NCBI RefSeq assembly: GCF_029227915.1
Contig: NC_079882.1
Coordinates: 23,689,001-23,753,000, forward strand
DNA length: 64,000 nucleotides
Direction of reading: 5' to 3'
DNA from: Hydractinia symbiolongicarpus
Lineage: Eukaryota; Cnidaria; Hydrozoa; Anthoathecata; Hydractiniidae
The notes beneath the pieces were generated by a model that was not told the DNA's origin, did not search any database, and saw only the letters and a list, made by a program, of their open reading frames with translations. Shown one piece after another: positions 27,001-37,491 of this stretch; the first letter of the stretch is position 1, and every line of letters begins with the position of its first letter. The translations under genes were made by a program, and so were the position numbers.

Positions 27001-27888
27001 ATTGTTCTAAGAATTAAGAAATGTAAGAAACCTAGCGACGGCCCAACAATTTGTTAGCGTCCAACATGTATATTAGATATTTCTCAATGAGTTTGTTTCA
27101 TTGGCTTTGCTTCTAGTAATTTTTTATTGTTTATATTTTTGTTATAACACATTGAACGCCCAGTGAACCCGGGAAGGTGAACTAACATTATCCCTATTAC
27201 CAATAACGGAATTTCGGGAAAAAGAGTTGGGCGTGTTAGGGTTTGTAGTTAATCTTCTCAAAAATTGTGAAACTAAAAAAAAAACTTCTAGCAAGCATAC
27301 TAAAATTAAACAAAATTGTAAATTTTTTATACAAAATGAAAGTTAAGTGTAGTTAAAAAGTTTCAATGGAAATGTTGGCTAGAAAAAAATATAGCTTATT
27401 GAAAGTATTAAGAAGAACGGGGAAATATTAAAAAAGTTTATTTACTTAAGCACGGTAGTAAAGTTGCTTAAAAAAATTTAGTATTGATGAATCCAGCCTC
27501 GTTTGCGTTTTTGACATCCGAACTGCGATGAATCAGAAAGATACAAGATGCCCTGGGAACGAGGTTGTGATGAATCAACTTTTGTTTGTAAGAGTGTACG
27601 CGCGAACGAATCCTCAGGTGGTCAAGAACTTGTAAAGTTTTTGTTTTTTATTTGTCTTTTGTAGATGTTGTTTTCTTTTTGTTGATACGTAAATCTAACA
27701 AAAAATGTTGCGTTACATTTTCGTGTGTTGTGTACACAGGTGTTCGTGTTTCATCTATGACGTCATCTTCCACTCGTGTGCCGTTTTATTTACCGATGTT
27801 AGTCCCAGCAATTAAAAAAACATTGAACGTAAAGAAAGTTGAATTGCTCAACAATAAAACCCTAAAATTTTATATTACAAAAATATAA
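21007..27888 (+). CDS. Unrecognised multi-exon gene candidate, 3' end
   Basis: Three exon-like segments share one reading frame across splice sites. 21007-21063 (57 bp) follows a TTTTTTTCAG acceptor, ends at AAT/GTAAGT and encodes FILLARRVLKLAWDQCFYN. 23784-23802 is a 19-bp micro-exon between TATGTTCCAG and GTAAGT (AEKIPD plus 1 nt). 27740-27888 is entered in phase 1 and encodes VRVSSMTSSSTRVPF and more, ending KFYITKI and a stop, with AATAAA at 27921-27926. The last exon is the best supported, because stop and polyadenylation signal are properly placed. The linkage of the three is inference, no upstream exon or start was found, and no domain is recognised. The terminal exon could instead be an alternative 3' end of the spectrin/GAS2 gene, whose GAR exon also exits in phase 1. 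Confidence 0.3.
21990..22300 (-). pseudogene. Degenerate non-LTR retrotransposon (LINE) reverse-transcriptase C-terminal fragment
   Basis: On the minus strand, 22169-21990 reads through 59 codons (AKPLLREIRAFSIYKLNIHQ, then VLLLMYKI). This is the segment just downstream of the RT domain in many LINE ORF2 proteins. Upstream in other frames, to about 22300, are recognisable continuations (YCNVAWSSTIHSKL, NKRKHACCIIF) broken by frameshifts and a stop. No 5' part, endonuclease or 3' tail is visible. The match is to the general protein pattern; the clade is not determined. Confidence 0.65.
23239..23315. repeat. Foldback hairpin repeat, copy 3
   Basis: The left arm is degenerate (AATTCGTCCCCAAGCTCTTTT) and the right arm good (AAAGCCCTGGAGACGAGGTT). 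Same family as the copies at 11258 and 13523. Confidence 0.7.
24188..24310. repeat. AATAAGAACA...CCAGGCT dispersed repeat
   Basis: The words AATAAGAACA and TTCCAGGCTAAA / TTCCAGGCTGAA alternate twice here. The same pairing recurs at about 13040-13115, 25685-25790 and, inverted, 26875-27015. This looks like a decayed AT-rich element family of unknown class. Confidence 0.5.
26875..27015. repeat. Inverted copy of the AATAAGAACA repeat
   Basis: The sequence carries AGCCTGAAGCGTTCTTA, CTCAGCCTAAAATTGTTCTT and AAGCCTCATTGTTCTTATA, the reverse complement of the words in the copies at 24188 and 25685. Confidence 0.5.
27495..27566. repeat. Foldback hairpin repeat, copy 4
   Basis: Left AGCCTCGTTTGCGTTTTTGA and right ATGCCCTGGGAACGAGGTT flank a short centre. 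The family outer arm is conserved and the inner left arm has diverged. Confidence 0.75.
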
Positions 27889-29719
27889 ATTTTTTATTTA
27901 TCAATTTTAAATTAACAAAGAATAAAATTTGCATGCCAATTGTGTGGGTCGCGTGGTAACTTCACGTCAAACTTTGTTGTCTGTGTGTTGGGCTATTTTT
28001 ATATATCAAATATTCTCTTGATCAACCAGCAAGGTCATAATGCTTCAAGCGCAGTATACGTAGGTGGTTTTGACTTTTGTTCTCTTAAGTAATTAAAATT
28101 TAACAAAATTTCCCGCCCAATTTATACTGAAAGGCTTTGGTACCTCGGAAGTACTGCTCTCCTTCTTTGGTTTCTGCATCACGTGCAATTAGCTAGCTAG
28201 GGGTTAGTTTTAGCGCCGACAACAACAACGATAGTGATGATGAGTGAGGACGGCTATAATTAGTGATACGGAGGGTATATTTTTTAAAATCAAGTCTCCC
28301 AGACCAGACCTTATTTTACAATCATCTGTTAATAAATTTAACTCTGTAAGTACTTGTTGTTTTTTGTTATATTGAACACAGCACACAAAGTTCATCACAT
28401 ATTAACACTTGAGAATTTTCTTTTTTCTCATCAAATAGAAATGAATTAATTAGCTAAAAGAAGGCGGAGAAAATATTCGAATACAATCAGATGAAAGCAT
28501 CATAAATGGGCGAATCTTATCTAATGTTTAACGCCCCCCGTCTTTTATTTTTACAGTAGAACAACAGGGAATACTATTGGTTTAATGTTTTGATAAGTAG
28601 AGGGCGGGACAATCAGATAGCCCCTCAAAAAAACATGATATAATTATAAAAAAAGATATTTGCGACTGTTTTCAGTTTGTCAAAAGTAAAATTACTTTTA
28701 AAAAAAAGGAGTAATGAATATTCGTAGAATGTAGTTTTTATTTTTGTAATTTATATTGAGCATTGAATATCTGTATGTAAACTGAAGTTGCAATTTTACA
28801 ATTAAAAATAGAAATTTATTTTGGTTACAAAGTTTTAATAGAAATATTTTTAAACATATAAAAATTTAGGATTGTATAGTTGTTGTTATTGTTTTTCTTA
28901 TTATACTTATCGTTGTTGTTTTTAAATTTGGATATACACGCAAAATTGAATTTGAGCAAATGAAAGTTCACCTGGAAAATAGAAATACACAAATAGCTAT
29001 GAGGAGGAATTTTTTGCTTGAAATTTTTTATAGGAACGAGGAAGGTTAAGACTGATTATTTCGGGGGTTATAAAACTCAAAATTTCTTGCGTCACTATAA
29101 ATTATGGAATTATCTCAAATTATAAAAATATTTTTATGCTGATAATAGTGGGAAAAGAGAAAAGTAAAAAACTTTGACTTCAATTAAAATCGAGGCTAGT
29201 AGTATCAAAAAATTGTCCTTGTACAAAAAAATAATTTTGCGTCATCTAATTTCGCAGTGTAATGTTACTACGAATGTGTTAATATATTTTGTTTTCTTTT
29301 GTTTTGTTATCTCAACGAACACACGCTTTTTTATTGTTCTGGCGTAAAAAGGCGGGAATAGATGGTGTTACGTCCCTGGGAATATCATAGTTACCCTTTA
29401 ATTATTTTTAGATTTCTTTTTGTATTTTAGAGTTCAAAAGATTCTTGTTAACTAATAACAAAGAACATTCTCAAGGCTTGTACTTTTTTGTGGAAGAAGA
29501 AAAACAAAACAAAAAGAATTCGGGATATTATTATTATGCTGCTGTGAGAACTTCAACTTTTTAAAACTTGACTCTGGCTAAAAAGTTTTGTAACAGAGAC
29601 AAAAGAATCAACAATACTTTATTTAAAGCAACGTTTTCATGTAAACATCTTTTCGAATGGTTAGATGACGCATCGGCTAGTTATTTTTAAAAGCTCATTA
29701 AACGAATAATTAGGACATT

Positions 29720-31813
29720 ATGAAACCTTTTACTTATTATCTTTTATTCCTGTTAATTGCAATCCGTTATAAAAACGTCATCAGCAAAACGAAGAAAAAA
29801 CATGGCTCCATAATTACATGTCCGCCAATACAAGCACCACAAAACGCCCTAATTGCACATTTGGTTGCCGTTCGAAAATACAAAAATGGCGGGAAAAGCA
29901 GTGGATACAGTGTAAACAGGTACTTAGAACATGACAAAGTGTATTTTCATTGCAAAAGTGGATACTCCTCAACGGTGCATTCAGCTTTATATATGACTTG
30001 CGGATCGAATGGGAAATGGTTTCCACCGTTGGAACAGCTTGGTAAATGCGTTCTAAACAAAAATTTTAATAAGTGTACCGGAATGTTTCAATGCAAAAAA
30101 TCAAAACAATGCATTTCTGCACAGAAACGTTGCGACTGTGTCTCTGATTGTGATGATGGTTCAGACGAAGAAGGGTGTAACGTTCGACGCAGACTTATAT
30201 GGGCACCTGCGGCAGGGCGCGATTCGTCTGGCGTCATAACTAGCCTCGGTTACCCTCGCACGTACCCGAATAATTTCTCGTGTGTTTATCATATCTACAC
30301 TTTAAAGGGTTACAAAATTGAAATGGACTTTGAAGAATTTGATCTACCAGAGAAAGAAGGAAGGAAATGTGTCGATTTTGTCAGTCTTGTGGGCGGTATG
30401 CATTCAAATGTTAAGGAAAGCGATACGAAAAACTTTCAAAATAGAATACGAAGCAGCCGGAAACTTCACAAACGAAAATGTGGGAAAAACGGATTTAAGA
30501 AAGTTTATTCGGATTTATCTCACATTACTATAAATGTGTCTATTGGTCATTTAATACAACCACGTAGAGTTTATCGAGGTTTTTCGTTGATATGGAAAGT
30601 TCGTAATGCTGCTTATTTTCATAGAATTATGCAGAATTCTTCCACCTCTATCGAATCCAGGGAAACAGACGAAGGGGATACTTCAAGCGAAAATGTATAC
30701 ACTATTCTAACACCAATAGCTATTTCCGCCCTTATTCCTTTATCACTCATAGCGTTCTTATGTTGCCATAGATACTTACGACGTCGTTACATTGCTAAGA
30801 AAAACGCCGGCGGTTCGTTGCAACAAGAAACGAATTTTTCGGAAAAGCAGTCGATGGTTTTAACGGAAAATAATTTGGCGAAATTTGATAATGAAATGAG
30901 TAGTCGTGAAAGTTGTGTTGAGCAGACTGCTGTTCATAACACAATTGCAGTTTACACAGAAAGCGATACCTACTCGAAACGTAACCAAGTCAACTCGACG
31001 GTAACATGCGACTGTCCATGCTGTACAGCATATGGCGTTGCTAGGAAAGATTTACAAGTCGATAAAAGAAACTCTGACACATACAGCTCGCACCAATCTG
31101 AAATACCACGTTACATCATGTCGTACGACGTGCCGTCACAGCAAGCGACACTTCTGGAAAATAATTCCGTCATAAACAAACAAGCGTCCTTTGTGACACC
31201 AGACATAAATTACGAGCCTAGGTTACCCTCACCTGTGTACACAAGCTCTTCTCACTTAAACTATTCATTACCTTTTAAAAGATTGCCTTCTAAATGCTCG
31301 CGCGAGAGCGTACGTCATAGCTATGGAAGCAAGAGCACAAGTTCTTGCAAACTATGCAGTCATCACAAGCTTGTACGGCAGCACAGAAAGACATTCGAAT
31401 GCTCACAGAGCGATTTATTTTCACAACCTACTGTTGATTATAATAACGAAGACATGTATCGCAGCTCAGAAGATTTTAGTGAGTTTATAGATCCAGTCAA
31501 TAGTGACTGCTATGCGCGAGATAGCTCCATATATAATGAAATGGACTCAAGCACAAAACTTGGATCAGATATGTATGATTTTAATATTCATCCTGTGATT
31601 GGAAAAAGCAAGGAGTCGAGTCTAAACTTAGACGATGGCAACTATGGACAAAAAACGAGACATTTATATTTTGATACGACATACGGAAAAGAAAAATACG
31701 TCACAGGGTTATCCTATTCTGAGAACAACAGAACTAACGACGTCTATGCCGGTATGCCTCCCTTTAGTAATACCGAAAGATCACGTGGTAGCAGCCTCAT
31801 TTGTACGCATTAG
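29720..31813 (+). CDS. Single-pass receptor with sushi, LDLa and CUB domains (NETO-like architecture)
   Basis: One uninterrupted 697-codon frame. Residues 1-22 form a signal peptide (MKPFTYYLLFLLIAI). Residues 34-110 are a sushi/CCP-like module with Cys 34, 78, 94 and 110. Residues 119-153 are an LDL-receptor class A module with acidic calcium-type end DCDDGSDEEGC; an extra Cys replaces the usual Gly in CDG (here CDC). Residues about 161-294 are a CUB domain (GYPRTYPNNFSC, IEMDFEEFDL, CVDFVSLVGG) lacking the usual first Cys. Residues about 327-349 are a membrane helix, followed by a basic stop-transfer and a 350-residue Ser/Tyr-rich cytoplasmic tail. CUB/LDLa receptors are known as co-receptors (NETO, LRP-like); ligand and partners here are unknown. 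AATAAA at 31924-31929. The lack of introns contrasts with the neighbours and may indicate retroposition. The start is the first ATG and directly gives the signal peptide. Confidence 0.85.
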   Translation: MKPFTYYLLFLLIAIRYKNVISKTKKKHGSIITCPPIQAPQNALIAHLVAVRKYKNGGKSSGYSVNRYLEHDKVYFHCKSGYSSTVHSALYMTCGSNGKWFPPLEQLGKCVLNKNFNKCTGMFQCKKSKQCISAQKRCDCVSDCDDGSDEEGCNVRRRLIWAPAAGRDSSGVITSLGYPRTYPNNFSCVYHIYTLKGYKIEMDFEEFDLPEKEGRKCVDFVSLVGGMHSNVKESDTKNFQNRIRSSRKLHKRKCGKNGFKKVYSDLSHITINVSIGHLIQPRRVYRGFSLIWKVRNAAYFHRIMQNSSTSIESRETDEGDTSSENVYTILTPIAISALIPLSLIAFLCCHRYLRRRYIAKKNAGGSLQQETNFSEKQSMVLTENNLAKFDNEMSSRESCVEQTAVHNTIAVYTESDTYSKRNQVNSTVTCDCPCCTAYGVARKDLQVDKRNSDTYSSHQSEIPRYIMSYDVPSQQATLLENNSVINKQASFVTPDINYEPRLPSPVYTSSSHLNYSLPFKRLPSKCSRESVRHSYGSKSTSSCKLCSHHKLVRQHRKTFECSQSDLFSQPTVDYNNEDMYRSSEDFSEFIDPVNSDCYARDSSIYNEMDSSTKLGSDMYDFNIHPVIGKSKESSLNLDDGNYGQKTRHLYFDTTYGKEKYVTGLSYSENNRTNDVYAGMPPFSNTERSRGSSLICTH

Positions 31814-31832
31814 CAGCCTCATTTGTACACAT
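31789..31832. repeat. 22-bp tandem duplication across the receptor stop codon
   Basis: TAGCAGCCTCATTTGTACGCAT and a copy with one change (TACACAT) lie head to tail. The first copy encodes the last residues SSLICTH, and the second starts with the stop codon TAG. The duplication therefore repeats the end of the coding sequence in the 3' UTR. Confidence 0.9.
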
Positions 31833-31835
31833 TAG

Positions 31836-33890
31836 AATGTTTATATTTATATACATGCTTGTAAATAATCTTGTAGTAGTTCAAAAATGTTTATCTTATG
31901 AAATGAAGAAATGATATATCTTAAATAAAAAATACACGCTTTTTCTTTATAAGAATATATTTTATAAGAATGTTCAAGATAAAATTAGACAAAAGTGTTT
32001 GCTCATCTTGAAATTTTCCTTGCATCATCCTAAATGGAATATAGAAAAAAACGTAAAATACATTTATGTAAAATGTATTTTCTCAGATTCCATTTGAAAC
32101 AACAACTTCCAGTTTTCTGTCTGTCAGTTAAGTTAGACTTTAGGCGTGATTTTTACACCAGCTTACATTTTCGGATACTTCAATGTTAACTGTGCTAAGA
32201 AAAAGCTAAAAATATATCAGGATGATTTTTGCTCAAAAGTTAAAGTATAAAAACACTATTGTTATTTGTTGTAGTGTCCTTACTTCATATATAAGTGTAC
32301 TTGACATACCAACAGCGTTGTGGACAACCACATCTATTAAAAAAACTTGACTGACTCTACACCTAGTAACGTCATATATTGTCATGCTGAAATAACATGT
32401 ATCTGATCTGTCTGCAGCATCGCAATTCATCAGGCAGAAAATCCAGGACCTGTTGCAACAAGTCGGGTATGGTTACAATTTTGATATGGTTAGGAAAAGA
32501 TGGTGAATTTCATGTTATTTTGGGCTAAATTCTATATAAGGTCTTTTGGTCATTGCAAAACGTGGTATTTATGGCCCAGTGAAAAAATATTAAGAGAAGC
32601 CATTTCACCCAGACCCCACCCTACCTCTCTCATTCTAGTTGCACAAGCTACCCTTGTTTTAAAAATAGATTTCACGAACGAAACTGTCGTTAAACCTTGT
32701 AGTCATTATTGATCATCCAAGCAAGTGAAACAAAATTAGCGAGAAAAAAAAAACGATAAATAGATTACATATATCTTGTTGTTAAGGGCGTTGATCATCC
32801 TCGTCCCCAGGGTTTTTTGCCTTCTGTATATGTGAGATGACGGCGAGAAATGGGGCGTTGATGTTAGAAAAAATAAAATAAAATGGCGATTTTAATGAAA
32901 ATTACTTTCTTTATAAGCTAAGCACAATGGGAGAGGCGGTGGTTAAAAAATTGCAAAAAAATCGATGTCAAAGCTTAGCCAGCTTTTGGACTTATCTTTT
33001 TTCCTAAAAAAAAGTGTTAATTAAAATGTGAATCCAAAGTATAAATTTAGAAATCACCTGAATACAAAATTTTGTAGCTAGCTAGTTATGTAAAATGCTA
33101 AACACCATAAGAAGAAAAAACAACCAAAGCGTATTAGTCCTTTGCTTGTTTATCAATTCCCAGCAACAAGTTTCTCCACCTGCAGGTTACAATTTTGCAG
33201 CTTATGAATGCTTGCTAGGTTGCTAGTCAGCTAAGTTTTTAATGATTTTTTTTACAAACTATCACTTCGAAAATATAAAGCTCGCGAAATGTTTACCCGC
33301 GAAATCAAGTACCCGCGAAATTAGTTTCAAGATAAAATACAATATATAAAAAATAGATAAATTAATAAAACCATCAGAAGATAACAAATATTTGAAATAT
33401 GTGTATATTCGACCTTTCGTTCTAACAAAAGAATAAATTCCATTACACTTACTAAATCTCTTTACTAATGGTGTAATATTTTTCTCAATGAATGGTTTTT
33501 TTTAATAAATGATTTCTGTTAATGAATGATTTTATAATGAATGAAAATAAAGCTAGTCTACTGAGATTTGCCTCTCGTTATATTCTCATCTTCCGAACAT
33601 GCAACTGATGCCGTGGGAAGCGGATCTGTCTTCGCCTTAAAATATATTTGCCAGCACCTACTGATAACTAAACAATCTGGCCTTTTTTAGTATATATATA
33701 GGGAACCAACAGATATGGCCTATGTTTAATTACTGCAAATTTTGGAGAAAGAATAATTAGAAAATCAGTTTTGTAAAACTGGACAAATAAAAATCTCAAA
33801 AATATAATTTGAAGATAATATTTTGGCGCAATTTTTGTTCGAACTTGTGTCGCATAAATCGCATCAATTCTTTGTAGTTAAGAACTATAG
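31836..33890. other. Intergenic, no gene recognised
   Basis: AT-rich. A short hairpin (AAAATACAT / ATGTATTTT) lies near 32055-32082, a solo foldback arm at about 32796-32822 (ATCCTCGTCCCCAGGG), and a CGCGAAA-rich patch at 33275-33335 (three CGCGAAAT words). No exons are convincing. Confidence 0.45.
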
Positions 33891-34160
33891 ACATTTGCTT
33901 CATGTGTATGAGTGAAAACCAAAACTGTCATACTTGTAAACAAAGTAGGTCGGTGTTACGACTTCAGTACAACCGCCACAACACCACGGGGAAAAACTTT
34001 TAAAAGAACAGCCAAATATGACGAACCAGAGGAATTTGCCTTCTTTGGTTCATTCAATGAACTCGACTGTCCAGTATATCGAAACAGCGACGAAATGAGT
34101 GGCAGTATCTCAATGTATCCTTATTATTGTTGTCTTTCCAATAGCACACTCTTACTTTAA
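33891..34160 (+). pseudogene. Unassigned coding-like fragment
   Basis: Two overlapping frames look coding. One reads MCMSENQNCHTCKQSRSVL and stops at about 34002. The other, open to 34160, reads KYDEPEEFAFFGSFNELDC and ends with YCCLSNSTLLL. The switch of coding character from one frame to the other suggests a single frameshifted exon or pseudogene. Its Cys-x2-Cys and acidic, Ser/Tyr-rich composition is reminiscent of the cytoplasmic tail of the receptor ending at 31813, but I cannot align the two convincingly. It could also be an orphan exon. Confidence 0.3.
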
Positions 34161-36340
34161 AAGATTGCTAAATGTCCTTACTGATTTTTGCCGGGAAGTA
34201 CGCAAGGTAGAATCAAGGCAAAAAAAACGATGCTAGAACGGAGCGTAAGATATATTAAAAAGAAATTCTAAAACAAATTCCCATAGAAATCTGTTAGCAA
34301 TCAAAGTATCTTTTAATTGCTGTTCAATTTTTACACAGTTTAGAATTTATTTGTTTTTGGATTCTTGACTTCTCATAATACATATTCGTTTGTTTAACCT
34401 TAAGTTTTGAATCGAGTTCTCTGATGACAAAAGATATACCATAACCTTTCAGAATATTCTTTGTGTGCAGTGGTGAAAAAGCAATTCGACAGTATATCAA
34501 ATAGCATGAATAAAAGAAGGTTGTTGTTTCATAGAATTTATTTCATATAAATAAATTATGAAATCAAATTGCCAAAGTCATGAATGTTTCTTTGATTCCG
34601 TTACGTTTCGACTTTCATCCTCAGGTGGTTTGTAATTCTATAATTTATTTCTACACCTTGCTTCCAGTAGACTTTTGACATCTTGAATAGACGCTGCAAT
34701 TTCCATCTTTTCCAAAGTGCCTGCGCTAAAATTCACTGCCTACACCGACACCAATAGTCATATACGACTGCTCAAGCGTCGTGATCATTACGAGCGTGGG
34801 AGGAAAGAAATCCTTACGACCTACTTACTACTAAAGAAATACATAGCTTAGTTTAGTTGCTTTTGAAATGTTTACAATCTGGTGTATAAATGTTCCTTTC
34901 CTTGCCCACACAATAAGCATTCTATGTCAAATCATATACAAATAGGAAAGAGCTTTTTCCTTTCTATTCAAGTTGTTTTGTACCAGCTGTCATATGAAAC
35001 TGGTTACTGGATTTCTTAGAAAATCAAATGATTGGTATGAGGAAGCCTTAAAAATATAAAGTAAAACGCAGGATGCGCACACTCAGATGTATTTTTTTGT
35101 CATTTTCTTCTTTCTTTTTTTGAGCATGTTTGGCCAAATTATTTAATTCTTGCAAAATTATAATTTCTAAAAGCTTGCTCAATGCTGTTCTCGAAGCTTA
35201 AACATGACAACGCCTGTTGTTGCTTTAGCTTTTAATTTTGATATCACTTCTTGACATGCTCCTAATAATGTCACCACGTTTTTTTTGTTTGGGACTTGAG
35301 CAAGTTAAAGTTATCTTTTGACCACACCTGATGAAATGTTATCATATAAACATTGTCATTTTCTGGTACGTTTAATGGATAAAACGTATTTGTTACACCA
35401 TTCTTATAAGTCACAACAATTTTTTGCATTTTTGTGTATTATTATAAATCCAAGTCAATTTCTTATAGTCAACGTTTAGGGTGAACCATGCACATGAAGA
35501 TAGAAATATTTCTGTTTCCTTGTTGTTTAAAATCTGTTTATGATTTATCAGAAGAATATTATGATAAGAGAAGCAACGGCATAGGCATATTTTATTTTTT
35601 GTGTTTACATGTAAGATGAATGTTTCATTACATTTTTAGTCATATATAAATCTGAAACAAATCAATTTTGAAATTTTGGATATACAAAAAACATCCTAGC
35701 CAGCAAGCTAGCGTGCTAAAATCAAATTTATGTTGTTCTTTTAAGCTTTTTTAATTTAATTTCTTCTTTTAATCCCTTGGAGAAAACTTCCTCCAAGATT
35801 ACCCTAACCAACATTGTTGGTTGAGGTGTTTTACTAAGGTACAACTTTGATTGATTTGGCTAGTCTGAAAAAGTCGCTTTTATTTTTTATTTCTTTTCCA
35901 AAGGTTCTTATGCCTAGAATTGGACAATATGAATATTCAATCTTGGTCAAAATATGTTGAGAAAAGACAACTAATTTTAAAGTTAATCACCACAAGTAGT
36001 TACGTAAGGCTATTTCTATACTTTGCTCAGAAATAATTTTGAAACTTTCACGCAAACTTATTAGACAAAATAAAATTACTTGAGGACTCTGGGTTACTGG
36101 GTGACTATGGGTTTTAACTAGGCAGGTTTACAACAGGTAAAAAAAAGATCTCGCTTTTACTTGGTACAAAGTTTATATGCTGATGCAGTGACGGCATTTG
36201 ATGTTTCACTATTTTCTTGCTTGGATCTTCTCTTTAGTTTATTTTCTACTAGCGCGATTATATGGATTTGCGATTAATGCACACTTTAGATGTTGAGCCT
36301 CTTGTTACTTATCCTTTTCGTCACTTATTTCGTGTCGGCA
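34161..36340. other. Intergenic, nothing recognised
   Basis: AT-rich sequence without clear coding potential, tandem repeats or known motifs. Small open frames are no longer than expected by chance. Confidence 0.4.
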
Positions 36341-36350
36341 CAAGGCTAGT

Positions 36351-36503
36351 TCAAAGTGGAATGCTCTTGCGTTTGATCATCGTGTTAAGGAAATGGATAG
36401 TCTCATTTTTTTTAAGTTGGACAGTGAATTTGCTTTGCAGGTGGCGACTTACTCTTCTACGTGGGATTTATTGATATGGCCAATACGTCGTCAACGAATC
36501 TAG
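36351..36503 (+). pseudogene. Possible transposon-derived ORF fragment
   Basis: This frame reads SKWNALAFDHRVKEMDSLIF, then FFKLDSEFALQVATYSSTWD, then LLIWPI to a stop. The composition is protein-like and resembles short ORF remnants of retroelements in animal genomes. No diagnostic domain is visible, so the assignment is tentative. It lies 0.5 kb left of a full-length MITE. Confidence 0.25.
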
Positions 36504-36973
36504 TGTCTGATGTGAGCAATGTTGTTGTCTCATTTGCTTGCATGTATATTATAGGTAACAATGGTAACTCCATCTGTTTGTGTAGAAGTTGTTAAAACAG
36601 ATACCAAGATTTTGTTAATGTAACTTCCACAATCAACGAATTAAAGAACATACATGTGTACAAAAGCACAGAGATGCGAAAGAAAACAAAATTGCAGGAC
36701 CACAGTTGCAGCAGAAGCCATAAGCTTAATTGGAACGAGGCAAGGAAGATAAGGGAATCAACGAACAGTGCAAACCGCGACAAAAACACGAGCAGCATCT
36801 CGTATCAACATGAAGAGATTTTGTTGCTAGCCTTACGGAAGAAGTGGTTATTTCCACCAAGTTTCGAAAAATGTTAATTACCGTTATTATCAGTAATTAA
36901 CAGCCTATTTCTGATTGGTTTATTTTTATGAATTTCAACTCTCTGCAATTATATTAATGCAATTCTCATTATA

Positions 36974-37491
36974 CCTTATCGGTAAAAAAAGTCGGCAAAA
37001 AGATTAGTCGGCAAAAGTAAAAAGTCGGCAAAAATATTAGTCACTCGGCAAAATTTACTCAGTTTTTGCCGACTAAATTTTTGAATTTAGTCAGTTTTGG
37101 CCGACTAAATTTTTGCATTTAGTTATTTTTTGCCGACCAATTTCCAGACAAAAATGATCAAGAAATTTAGAAAGTTTTTTAAAAAACAAAACAACAACAA
37201 AAATGTTTATAGATATATAAAAAAGTTGAGGTTTAGTCAATTTCAAGAATAATTGCATACAACTGATAGAAATGAGCAACAAGGAGAAAAAAAAGGGCAA
37301 AAAAGGTGGTCGACAAAAAATTTTCGTCCGTAAAAAATTTAGTCGAAAAAAATAAAAAATTGGCAAAAAGTTAGGTCAGAAAAACAAAGTCGTCAAAAAA
37401 GTTTGGTCGGTAATAAAAAAGTCAGCAAAAATTTTAGTCGGCAAAAATATTATTCATCTAGCCAAAATTCAGTCACTTTTTACCGATAAGG
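36974..37491. mobile_element. 518-bp MITE with CCTTATCGGTAAAA termini and internal GTCGGCAAAAA repeats
   Basis: Left end CCTTATCGGTAAAAAAAGTC and right end CACTTTTTACCGATAAGG are inverted repeats flanked by TA on both sides (36972-36973, 37492-37493). The interior is packed with GTCGGCAAAAA-like units: forward in the left part, inverted (TTTTTGCCGAC) near 37073-37137, then forward again. No coding capacity. TA flanks suggest mobilisation by a Tc1/mariner-like or other TA-targeting transposase. A 189-bp relict lies at 11430-11618. Confidence 0.85.

Larger units (their letters stand above)
22301..29719. other. Gene-poor, repeat-rich region
   Basis: Apart from the candidate exons at 23784 and 27740, nothing coding is recognised. 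The region carries foldback copies at 23239 and 27495, and several copies of an AATAAGAACA...CCAGGCT repeat (24188-24310, 25685-25790, 26875-27015, the last inverted). The final kilobase before 29720 should include the promoter and 5' UTR of the receptor gene; I see no clear core promoter motif. Confidence 0.4.
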
